This document shows positions 31,278 through 41,530 of a stretch of DNA of 64,000 nt, piece after piece. Each line of letters opens with the position of its first letter. Positions within the stretch are counted from its first letter, which is position 1. Both the position numbers and the translations under genes were made by a program. Under the pieces are notes generated by a model. It had not been told where the DNA came from, made no database searches, and saw nothing but the letters and a program-made list of their open reading frames with translations. The DNA comes from Primula veris (taxonomy: Eukaryota; Streptophyta; Magnoliopsida; Ericales; Primulaceae): NCBI GenBank assembly GCA_963682055.1, contig OY821746.1, positions 9,635,992 through 9,699,991 on the forward strand, given 5' to 3'.

Positions 31278-33283
31278 ATGACAGAAAAAATAACGTTAAA
31301 TCCAGGTCCCATTGATGATACCGTTTTATATGAGTAGAAACATCATATTTGTAATATCATTTGGGGATCAACTTTGTTAGACGAAAAAAAGGACATTCGT
31401 AACTATAATCGGTTTCCGGTAATTGATGATCATAGAGTTTTATATTTGCTAAATGTGGCTGGTTTTTATGGGTTGTATAGTTTGTGATATAGAAAATTTG
31501 ATAATCATTTGATAACTACGTTAATCGAGTGCTGGAGACCAGAGACTAGTACGTTTCATTTTCCGATTGGAGAGTTAACAATGACTCTTGCAGATATAGA
31601 GATATTAGGTGGGGTTAAAGTGGACGGAAATGCTCTTGTCCGTAATGAAAGTGGATTTACAACAACAACTAAACATGCTTTGGTAACTGATTTATTAGGT
31701 ATAATTACACCAGATACTTTTAATGATGATGTGATGATTAAATTTAGTTGGTTGTGTTCTACATTTAACCCTCAATCTGTCAACAAGTTTTCATCTGTGG
31801 ACTATATATATTATGCGTGTTACAAGAGCATGTATGTTATTGGTTATTGGAAGTCAGTATTTACAAGACGACAAAAGAGTTGGTGTGCCAGTACACTATT
31901 TAGCTTATATGAGAGATTTTGATATCTGCGGACAATATAGTTGGGGCCATATTAGAATATACATATAGGTCACTAACAAAATCAGCTCTTATTGACAAGG
32001 AAAGAGGCAAATCGAAAAAGGGGGTGACTGGCGCATTGCAATTGTTGCAATATTGGGCATGGAGTAGATTTAGGTTTATGCGTTCTGAATATTCAGCGGA
32101 TGATACGCCACCTGAAGGGTTTTCATCTTATCTCTTTGGATGCAGGTTGATAAGTTTGCTTTTAGTTTTCCTCGTTAAAATTATTGATATGAATTATATG
32201 ATTAATTTTGCTATTTGGTTTTGTAAATATTATACAACAGGTATCCCTTTTCATAGCGTTCGGGTATTTCGTGACCTGTTTGACATGGTGGGTCATCGTC
32301 TGGTAAATATTTTTTCATATTTGTTTGTCCATTTATATATAGAAAATTGTAACCATCTTTCTCACTATTAATAATTTTTATTTTCTACTATCAGGTCATT
32401 TGGGAGCCGTATCTAAAACTGGCTGATTTGCCTGATTGCTCGAAGGCATGTCAATGTATATGGCGTTCAAGCGTCCCTATCATATGTACAGATTTAGTGG
32501 AGTATCACAATCCGAAAAGAGTGATGCCACAATTTGGTATGATACAAAAAATAGCTCCTTCCGCCAAAAAATCTAAAAACTTACGCACACTGAGCCGTAA
32601 AGGTCATGCGGACTATAACTGGGTGCAACGTCATCAAGAGCACCTTGAGACTTGGAATGCAGGAGTAGAACACGTTCAAACATCTGAATTTCATAATGAC
32701 ATCCAAATAGCAAGTGATAACTACATGAGATGGTATAATAGAATCACCAGAAAAAGGATAAGTCCGCCTGTGACGCACCCACAAGAAAAAGGTATGCAGC
32801 CAGTTGCGGGCGTTATGGGATACATGGTACTTATTTAGCTATTTTTTTTAATTGTTAACATTAATATTTTTTTTTATAATTTTGATGACTTGAGACTTTA
32901 GATCTTAATGACTTCGCACCTTGTGAAAATAAAATATTAATTCAGGGCGTCATTGCTTTTAATGGTCATTTTTTTAGTAGTTTTATTAATCAGTATTTTA
33001 ATGTGTTTGTATTTTGTAGTTTGAAGAATTGGAACAAAATTATGAAAAGGCGGTTCGAAAGGGTAAGACGAGTAAGATACAAAAATATTGGAATATGATT
33101 CAAGCTGTTGGAAGGAGACCTCCAGTGTTGGACCATGCCGAAATACCGCACCAACAGCCTTCGAACGTCCCACCACATCCACCTTCGGGTCCGGATTCGG
33201 GTCCGGCTTACTCTACTAGTGATTGTTACATCCCACAGTCGTCATACACACATCCTGAGCAAAATTCACAATGGAGTCCATGA
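31278..33283 (+). pseudogene. plant mobile domain (PMD) gene carried by the MULE, decayed
   Basis: PMD proteins (MAIN/MAIL family and transposon-borne relatives) are nuclear plant proteins. ATG 31278 begins MTEKITLNPGPIDDTVLYE, the usual PMD lead-in. Further blocks are WRPETSTFHFPIGELTMTLADIEIL, VPVHYLAYMRDFD, CGQYSWG, LLQYWAWSRF, then WEPYLKLADLP, VPIICTDLVEYHNPKRVMPQFG, and a C-terminal segment ending at 33283. Introns with GT/AG borders lie near 32144-32241, 32302-32395 and 32826-33019; a leader intron probably runs from 30842 to 31271. Breaks: TAG at 31335, TGA at 31485 and at least two frameshifts between 31850 and 31960. It is most likely non-functional. Confidence 0.8.
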
Positions 33284-33549
33284 GTTCAGCCTCAAATGCC
33301 TACTTCATCGTTTGCGCATGCCATGACAAGCGATTTTTTTTTATGAGTACCAAACCCTAAACCCCAATGTTTTTCCTGACGAAGGACCGAGCACGGGTTT
33401 TTGAAATATTTTTATTTAAGAGTATGTTTTTAGTGGTGCATGAGTTAGTAAATATCTTTTAAATGTAGAATGAGCACCTTCGACCCTATTTCAAATAAAA
33501 TGTTAATTAAACAACATGATTATTTATATATAAAAATCAAATACATATA

Positions 33550-34738
33550 TCAGAAAAATTTATAAATATCATACCTATTAGTCGTCCTGTTCCAGAAGTG
33601 CCTTGTCTTGTTAGTGTAACATGCCACAAACTTTTCTTTGTGCCTATCTAATAAATCACACATATATTTCAAAGCAATTGGATATGCTTTGTAGCCACTC
33701 GGCAGTGTCATGCGTGCTGCTTCAAAGTCATATTCAGTTTCACTATCAACAAGATTTAACCAATTTGTATACATCTTCGCCCATATAGCCTTAGGGACTT
33801 TTGGACTGCAATGTGTTACGACGTTCTGCGAAATGTAAAATGTGCAAAATAGATGGTTTGTCGTAGGAAAAATATTTTGCACAACATTCGTTAACGCTTG
33901 ATCCCTATCTGTCAACATTACTCATGGGGTCTTATAAATTTTTATTATCAGCCGGAGACACTCTAAATCCCATTCGTAAGTAGGTTGTTACTCATTACGC
34001 AAACAAGCAAAAGCAACACAAAATGTATTTTGTGTCGATGTGACGCCCACAATTTGGAGAAATGGCATGTTAAACCTATTTGTACTATAAGTGCAATCCA
34101 AGCACGATACATTGGGAAATGCATAGACCAACTTCACGGAATCTTTATGCATATAAAACAAATCTTCTAGTTGATTTGTGTGTGGGTTGGTCCTATGAAA
34201 CGATATAAACTCTTTTCTATCCAAAAGATGCATGAGATGTTGTATTTGACTTTTACATACCATTTCTTTAACTTTTTTCCTAGCTTTAAGATTATATATG
34301 TCTTTCTTATTAGACTTTTTGTCAGAAAATTTACGTTTTATTACAGAAATAATAGTTCCCGACTTGCCAAGACTATCTACCATAATTCTAAACATATCCT
34401 TTTCATCTTTATTAAGTCTGCGCGCTTGTGAATGAGCTTCTCGATAAATATCATTTTCATGATTATGCGTTCCATTTTCTATGTAAAATCTCCAATTGTT
34501 TTCCTCCGTGTAACACTCGATTTTAAATAAATAAAAACATTTACCAGAACTCGTGTCCCTGCTTGATGACTTTTTCGGTTTCGGATCCCCATGTTTTTTA
34601 CACTTCAAAGTGACTCGACTTTTACTATCAAAGCGTGCATTGATATTTTTCGAGTACGTCGTAGTAAAAAAAAAACCTAGATCAGTCGATATCCCGTACA
34701 AGTAGTCTTTCCCTTCATTGAGTGAAGGAAAAAACTGT
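33550..34738 (-). pseudogene. MULE transposase (FAR1-like), decayed and C-terminally truncated
   Basis: On the minus strand, after a TTTCTACAG acceptor near 34739, the frame encodes a FAR1-type DNA-binding region (YGISTDLGFFFTT ... RVTLKCKKHG ... NGTHNHEND), then the MULE transposase core with its first catalytic Asp in CLDCTYSTNRFNMPF and second in LTDRDQAL. Two in-frame stops lie between 33985 and 33910. The homology ends at 33550 before the block carrying the catalytic Glu and the SWIM finger, so the protein is inactive. The 49200-region transposase in this window is a relative with the same motifs. Confidence 0.85.
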
Positions 34739-35056
34739 AGAAATAAGATATTAAGAAAGAAGTCTCAAATAAAAAATAACCTAGAACAAATAAATAATTT
34801 TTTTGATTAAATTATTTATATGAGTCTTAAACAAAACAAGTCTTTTAAGTCAATTTTGGGAAAGAACAATTCATTTTATATAAATACCATACTTATAAAA
34901 AACAAACATTAAACGAAATATTTATCTAATAAATAACATTCATTTATCTAATTTATTCAATCACACTATAAACGATTGTAAAAAAATATAAATAATTATT
35001 TTTAGCTACAACATTAAACGGAGTATATCACGTGGTTTTGAAAATAAATAAAATAG

Positions 35057-35500
35057 TCAATTAGTTAAAATATGGAAAGGATTTTTGAGACAAAACAGAG
35101 TACTTTGGAAATGATTTGTATAATCATAACCTATCCCGAATTCAGTTGGCAAAGAATTAATATTATGTTCGTTATTATCTGGTTGGGGATTTTCGTTATA
35201 TCCATCATGATCCCGCTGAGCTTCTACAAACTGACTTGTAAAAACTTCTTGTGATGTGCCAGGTTGGTGACTCGTGTAATTATAGTCACCACTTACAAAC
35301 TGATTATCAAAATACGGGTTGGGATGATTATTCAAATATGGATCATAAAAAAACTGAGCATTGTCATAAGGATCAGTCGGGAAATTGATATTTTGAGCTG
35401 GAAAAAAAGTATTTTGATTAGAATCGATCGAAAATTGGGTGTTTTGGGAGTATTATCCGGAGGTGATAAATTAAGATTCATTCCTCAAATATTATAATTG
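35057..35500 (-). pseudogene. N-terminal exon of the PMD-MULE transposase gene
   Basis: Upstream of the FAR1 region, minus-strand frames encode an asparagine/glutamine/proline-rich stretch (start MNNHPNPYFDNQFVSGDYN in the main frame), typical of the disordered leader of MULE transposases. ATG lies near 35508, but a stop and a frame change occur before 35400. The leader would be joined to the main exon by an intron of about 350 bp. Confidence 0.5.
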
Positions 35501-35904
35501 TTATCCATGCCTGATAACACGAATTATAGAATGAGCTAGAGAGATAGTAATATGATAAAATGAATTCAAGTTTTGATTTGTTATTTTAAACGAATAACGT
35601 TAACGTTTTATAGAGTTTTTCTAGATGAATCGTCAAATCAAATAATAATTTTTTTTTCCTATAGTCAAATCAAATATTTTATTACTGTATAGTCAAATCA
35701 AATAATTTTATAAAAAGATAATTTTTTTTTGTATTTTATCGATCATTAAATGAAAATATCGGGAATCGAATATATTCGTTTTCGCAAAATTCTGAAAAGT
35801 AACAATTTGGTGGGGTTAATAGCCACGTAGACGTGGGATTGGCAATCCCGGGTCATACGTGGCAATTTATCATCCGTTGGACAGAAAAAAAAGGAAAGAA
35901 AAAG

Positions 35905-36017
35905 GAAAAAAAAGGCAAGTTGGCAAAGTTGCCACGTGGCACATGCTACGTAGATCCGGGATTATCAATTCCGGGTTGGTTATAAGATTAAGTAATATGC
36001 CTATGGTAAAAGAATCC
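35905..36017 (-). repeat. right terminal inverted repeat of the PMD-MULE
   Basis: Reverse complement of the left end. It contains GGCAAAGTTGCCACGTGGCA and ends GAATCC before the TTCAAATTG duplication. A related CCACGTAG...ACGTGG piece lies just inside, near 35830. Confidence 0.8.
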
Positions 36018-36026
36018 TTCAAATTG

Positions 36027-36550
36027 AGAGTTAAGTGAACTTGTAATGGGCAACAAGATAAATGATAATAGGAGTTAACTTTATTTCAAACGAAAAAGTA
36101 AAGATAATAGGAGTTGTAGTGCACTTATAGTTATAGATTTCACTTTTTTTAAATATACATTGAAACAATATTTCACTAGTTTTTTTTTTTTCTGATAATG
36201 GTCGGCTCAATTTTGAAATAGAGGAATTCAATAAAAAATGATAGAAGAAGATTCACGTTTTAGTTATTCTGTTATTGAAAATAACTGTCTATGAAACATA
36301 CGAATCTAGTGAGTTTGGAATTTGGAAATACCAAAGATATTGACAAAGTAAACATACAGTTTTCAATACTTAATCTTACTATTTACAATGATGTCAACTG
36401 GGCAGCGGACTCTTGTAATTTGTAAGATCAAAAATAAATTGCCGGCAGATAATAGGAGGAAATCTAAGCACATGCCACGTCCACCTTACTTGTTATAGCT
36501 CCAAATTAATTTTCCTATTTTTTCCCAAATTAAACACCTTCCATCTATTT
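36027..36550. other. AT-rich intergenic DNA
   Basis: No coding block or element end was recognised. Confidence 0.4.
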
Positions 36551-38290
36551 TAATACGAGACAATTAACATAAACATACTTTATATTTATTATATTAATAA
36601 AAATATACATTCAAAAATTAAATTATTAAAAACATACTTTCAATTAATAATTAATAAAAAATAAAAAAACTAATTCATCCCTCTCCATCTCTTTTCCCTC
36701 TCTCTCCTCCTTCTCTCACACTCCGATCTCTTCTTGGGATCTCTCTCATCCTCCTTCTCACTCTCTCCGATCTCTCATCATTTCTCTCTATTTTCGATCT
36801 CTCTTCATATCCTCACTTTATTTTTTTGATCTTTTTATTCTTCTCGCTCTCTCTCCGATTTTTCTCTTCCGTGAAAATTGAGACGGACACATCTGTCGTA
36901 ATAGGCGGCGAGGGTATAGAGCGAGATCGAAAACTCGAGATTGATGTCGACGGAGATGCGATCGTCGAATGAGATGCTCACAACGGCGATGTAGTAGTTC
37001 GAGATCGAAGGACGGGTAAGAGTTGAATTTGTTAATTAGTGTATAATGTTAAAAATTAAGTGTATGAATTACGTGAATTAAGGTTATGAAATTGAAAATT
37101 ATTTATATGAATTATGTAAGTAAGGATATGAATTATGTAAATTGTGGTATGAACTTTGAAAATAAGGGTGAATTCTATAAATCAGTATATGAACTTTTGA
37201 AATAATTGTATGCAATTTTGGAATAAGTGTATGAAAAATACAAATTAGGTTATGAACTTTTAAAATAAGTGTATGAACTTTTGGAATAAGAGTATAAAAA
37301 ATACAAATTAGGGTATAAAATTTTGAAATAAGAGTATTAACTTTTGGAATAAAAGTATGAAATATACAAATTATAATATAAAATTTTGGATATGTTTTTA
37401 TTAATTATAAATTTTTGGGTATATTTTTGTTAATTTAATTTGAAAAGTAGTATATTTTGTTAATTTATCCAAATATATATTGTATTGTTTTTCTTAATGG
37501 CTAATCAACATAAACATACTCTACACCTATTATATTAATAAAAACATATTTTTAAAAGTAAAATTATCAAAAATATACTTTCAATTAATAATTAATAAAA
37601 ACAAAAAAGCCGATTCATCCCCTCAATCTCTTTACTCTCTCTCTCCTCCTCCTTTCACTCTCTCGTTCTCTCATCATATTTTCAATCTCTCTCCCCTCCT
37701 TCTCTCTCACTGCGATCTCTTTCTCCGATCTCTCTCCTTCTCATCCGATCTCTCATCATTTCTCTCTCTTTTCGATCTCTCTCCTCATTCTCATTTTATT
37801 TTTTCGATCTTTTTCTTCTATTTTCTCTCTATCCGCTCTCTCTTTTTCGTGAAAATTGAGACGAACACATCTGTTGGAATGAGCGGCGAGAGTATAGAGC
37901 GAAATCGAAAATTCGAACTTGATGTCGACAGAGATGCGGTCGTCGAAGGAGTGGCCCACAACGGCGAGTAGTAGTTCGAGATCGAATGACGGGTAAGAGT
38001 TGTTTTTGTTAATTAGTGTATAATATTAAAAAATAAGTGTATGAATTACGTGAATTAAGAGTATGAAAATAAAAATTATGTATATGAATTATGTAAATTG
38101 GGGTATGAAATTTGAAAATAAGGGTGAATTCTATGAATCAATATATAAACTTTTAAAATAAAGGTATGAACTTTTGGAATAATGGTATGAAAAATAAAAA
38201 ATAGGGTATGAACTTTTGAAATAAGGGTATAAACTTTTAAAATAATGGTATGAAATATACAAATTAGGGTATGAACTTTTGGCAATACTT
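36550..38290 (+). repeat. two tandem copies of a CT-rich, roughly 0.9-kb unit
   Basis: Copy one spans about 36555-37490 and copy two about 37500-38290. Each begins ATCAACATAAACATACT (or AATTAACATAAACATAC), passes through a 250-bp CT-rich block with repeated CGATCTCTC, then GTGAAAATTGAGACG, a GTCGACGGAGATG-type block and a splice-donor-like ACGGGTAAGAGTT, and ends in degenerate repeats of TATGAACTTTTGGAATAA. The ends of copy one are inverted relative to each other over some 80 bp, which suggests a TIR element. Copy two lacks the right end. No protein is encoded. Confidence 0.65.
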
Positions 38291-38524
38291 TCTATAGAAA
38301 ATCTAAAAAGATCATCACATTACTAGCTTATAGTTTTTTTTACCCAAAAACAATCTTTTTGAAAGCTAAAAAACCAAACCCACATAGCCTATTCTAAACA
38401 AAGGTAATCAAAATTAAAAAAAAACTTAAAATTTTCATAAGCTACTTAATTCTACACAGTTCCTATCAAAACATCAGTATCCTAAAATTAAAAGAAGACC
38501 TGTAACTATGGATACATATACAAC

Positions 38525-38572
<48 letters not shown>

Positions 38573-38873
38573 AAGAGACCAGTGATGACAACTCTACGAG
38601 GAAGAACAGAAGGTGGGGGTCCAAAGGGTTCAACCGTTGATGAAAATGACCTTAAGTTAATCCTGACCCTTGATTTTATTGCCCTGGAAATAATAGTGCT
38701 CATGTTTATTTGATTTGATTTTACCAATCACAATCACACTCTGATATGATGATGAGCATAGAGAGAGAAAGAAAGATAGAGAGAGATTGTGTACTTCTCT
38801 CTGGGTGGTAGAAAGGTTTATTAATGTTTAAATCTTTATTAAATAAAATGTTATTAATTTTTAAATAAAAAAA
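38291..38873. other. spacer with TA/GA microsatellite
   Basis: It contains (TA)n followed by (GA)n at about 38525-38575, and further GA-rich DNA near 38760. No gene was seen before the tRNA. Confidence 0.6.
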
Positions 38874-38945
38874 GGATCTGTGGCGCAATGGTAGCGCGTC
38901 TGACTCCAGATCAGAAGGTTGCGTGTTCGATTCACGTCAGGTTCA
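38874..38945 (+). tRNA. tRNA-Trp (anticodon CCA)
   Basis: A 72-nt intronless cloverleaf. The acceptor stem is GGATCTG paired with CAGGTTC; the D-arm is GCGCAATGGTAGCGC; the anticodon stem-loop is TCTGA-CTCCAGA-TCAGA with anticodon CCA at 38906-38908; the T-arm is GCGTGTTCGATTCACGT. The discriminator base is A. Internal A and B boxes are intact, and a T-rich terminator (TTTCTTTTTTT) follows at 38946. Compared with the usual plant nuclear tRNA-Trp as I recall it, base pair 6-67 is U-A instead of C-G, a compensated change. It should be functional. Confidence 0.95.
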
Positions 38946-40547
38946 TTTCTTTTTTTCTAATATTTCTCAAACAAAATTAAATAATTAATAAATGTTTTAA
39001 GTAACTCTCCCAATTTTTAAATTGCACGATAATAAAATAAAAAATACTTAACTTTTTTAATATATAATTTTAGATAGTATATAATAGTTGATTATTCGAA
39101 TAAAATAAATATTGTTTTAAAACGTCAAATATGTCCTTTTTTTATTCTTAAGAAAAATGTTTTAAGAAACTCTCTCAATTTTAAAATTACATGTTAATAA
39201 AATGAAATTACTTAACTTTTTATAATTTAAGATATATAATAGTTAATTATTCAAATAAAATAAATATTATTAAAACGTCAAATATGCTACTTTAAGTGAC
39301 TTGATTTCGCCATATGCAATTAGGTATTACTTTAACTTTTTTTTTTAAAAATACTCCATCTTACAAGTTCTCTGATGTTTTACTAAAGTTTCCAAGAAGC
39401 ATTATTTAATATTTTAAAATGTTTCACATAAATTTTCAAAACATTTCGTGTACACATACTTCTAAAAGTTTAAAAAAGTATTGTATCCTTTTCCGAAACA
39501 CCTTTCCAAAAAAACGTGATATTTACCGTAACCCGAGTTTCCTGTTAATTATGGTTTATCCGCTTGTAAATTTAAAGTCGGAATTATTTTACGTTGCACA
39601 TATCGGCTTCTCGTTTTGCCTCCCGTTTAATTTCTATTGAAGATAACTATGGTTTACTCTAAGTTTGTTTCCCTTTAAAATAATTTCCGAGGAAACTAAC
39701 TATGTTTTACTCTATGTTTGTTTCCCTTTAAAATAATTTCCACGAAAAATATTTTCTTGGAAAACAAGGTATTTTTCATGATTTTTTTGTGTTTGGGTGT
39801 AGGGGAAAATTTTATGGAAATCTGAATTATAATTTATAATTTCTCTAACAAACACAAGTATAGAATCTCATAATAGTAACAAAATTAACATATAAAAACT
39901 TTAAACATACAAGTTACTTTTCAACTTATTAGAACTAATATGCAATAAGCTACTTTTATTTATTATGAGCCAATGTTTTATAACAATTTAACTTATACAT
40001 ATTTTTTTATGTATAAGTGTTATTTACACATTTTTTAATGATTAACAAGGCATTTGACTGTCATTACGATTAACGAGACCAAATATAAAACATCATTAGA
40101 TATTTAAACTACTTTGTTTCTGAAATAAAATATATAAATTAATATTTTATGTAAGTCATTGTTTGTGATTTGAAATTTACTTAAAATAAGTTAGCTTTTT
40201 ACTAGCAAAAAAGTCCCTTATTTTACTTATTTTTACTATGTTTTTATTTTAAAGTTATTTTTTAAGTTATAATTAAGCGTCAAGTGTAATTTACTTTTAA
40301 GTTATTTTTTTCTTAACTTATGAATTACTTTTAAAATTTAATTTGTAAATCATTTTACGTTATTATAAGTTAAATTTAACTTTGTTTATTATTTTTCACC
40401 ATAAGTTATCTTTTGTTATGGTCATGCTATGGTTCCGAAAAATATTTTCTTGATAATTTTAAAAGAAAATAGTTTCCTCAATTTTCCTCAAATTTTGGAA
40501 AATATTTTCATGAAAAACAGATTTTCCATTGAAATAAACACAAATAA
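38946..40547. other. AT-rich intergenic DNA with a 53-bp duplication
   Basis: AACTATG(G/T)TTTACTCTA plus GTTTGTTTCCCTTTAAAATAA occurs at 39645 and 39698. Phrases of the GGAAAATATTTTC type near 39745-39790 and 40435-40520 look like remains of an older inverted-repeat element. No gene was recognised. Confidence 0.45.
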
Positions 40548-40745
40548 AACTACAAAATATCTGAAAAAAGCAATGACCGTAGATTAAATCTACGGTCTAC
40601 AGTGTTTCACTGTAAACCGTAGATTTAATCTACGGTTTACAGTTAAAATATGTAGACCGTAGATTAAATCTACGGTTTACAGTGAAACACTGTAGACCGT
40701 AGATTTAATCTACGGTCTGTGTGTTTTTCAGAATTTTTGAAGTTT
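40548..40745 (+). repeat. left inverted end of the large unit
   Basis: Matches the reverse complement of 55383-55554 with indels: the central part of the palindrome block is longer here, and about 30 bp present on the right (CAGTCAGTCCCTGC region) is missing here. Confidence 0.7.
40575..40717. repeat. nested palindrome made of four smaller palindromes
   Basis: A 143-bp near-perfect inverted repeat has arms of about 66 bp (one mismatch) and a 12-base centre near 40646. It is built from four copies of the 19-bp palindrome CCGTAGATT(A/T)AATCTACGG, separated by CTACAGTG/CACTGTAG-type spacers that are themselves inverted. It could extrude as one long hairpin or as four short ones. Confidence 0.95.
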
Positions 40746-40801
40746 AAATATGATTTTTTTAATAATTAAAATTAAAAATCTAATAATTAAAAATTAAAAT
40801 T

Positions 40802-41015
40802 TGTTGTGTGACATATTAGCTCACATATATATGCATATAGATATGAGGAGAGAATATAGAGAGAGACAATAAGGGAGACTTTATTAATCAGAATGTATAT
40901 GAATGAATGTGAAATACAAGACCCTAACCCTCTTTATATAGATAGAGGGGTAGGGTTATAAGCCCACTTGGGCCCATAAAGTACAAGCCAAATAGTCCAA
41001 TAATATCCTACAACA
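40802..41015 (-). repeat. 3' LTR (in element sense) of the nested copia
   Basis: This 214-bp repeat matches 46440-46653 and carries TATATAGA near the middle. Confidence 0.9.
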
Positions 41016-41059
41016 CTCCCCCTTTGGACGTATTGAATTCTTCGTCTTCATGCAGTCGA

Positions 41060-41530
41060 GTTCATTCGCAGTGCTAAACACATAAAAACCTTAGGGACGG
41101 AAAACCCAGTGTGGGACAAAACCGGTACCTAGGAGAAACTGTGTAGCCGAATGATATAGGCCGAAATATCATGTAAGTAACTAACCACAAAACAGTGTAC
41201 TTCATCAAAATCTTGCCAGAACAAACCCAATGGGAAAATCTCTGATCGAATGAAAAAGAGTGCAACAATGGTAGTAGTAGGGATCAACCACAAAACAGGT
41301 GCCTCATCAAAACCTTGCTAGAGTAAACCCAGTGGGAAAAACCTCTAGTCGAAGGACAAAAGAGTACACAGTGGTAAGAAGTATACAACAGGATACTCCC
41401 CCTAATTTCGGCAATCTAAAGTGAGATATGATGGGAACGTGTCTCGCTAAAAACCTTGCCAAGGAAAACCCAGTGGGAAAAAACCTTGGTCTAAGGACAA
41501 AAAGAGTACACGGGCATGCGACTGGATGCT
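41060..41530 (-). repeat. degenerate repeats next to the 3' end of the nested copia
   Basis: The phrase AAAACC(T)TTGCCA-GA-AAACCCAGTGGGA-AAA plus GGACAAAAAGAGTACA recurs about four times, from about 41090, 41195, 41305 and 41450. Such AAACCCAGTGGG repeats are typical of the 3' untranslated part of this copia group. Confidence 0.7.

Larger units (their letters stand above)
30114..36017. mobile_element. Mutator-like element (MULE) with transposase and plant-mobile-domain gene
   Basis: Inverted ends of about 110 bp match between 30114-30225 and 35905-36017 (shared phrases ATATTACTTAATC, ATAACCAACCCGG and GCCACGTGGCAACTTTGCCAA). The flanks are TTCAAATTTG at 30104-30113 and TTCAAATTG at 36018-36026, a 9-10-bp target duplication with one indel. 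Inside are a decayed MULE transposase on the minus strand and a decayed plant-mobile-domain gene on the plus strand, whose 3' ends face each other. A GCCACGTGGC palindrome lies in each terminal repeat. Confidence 0.85.
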
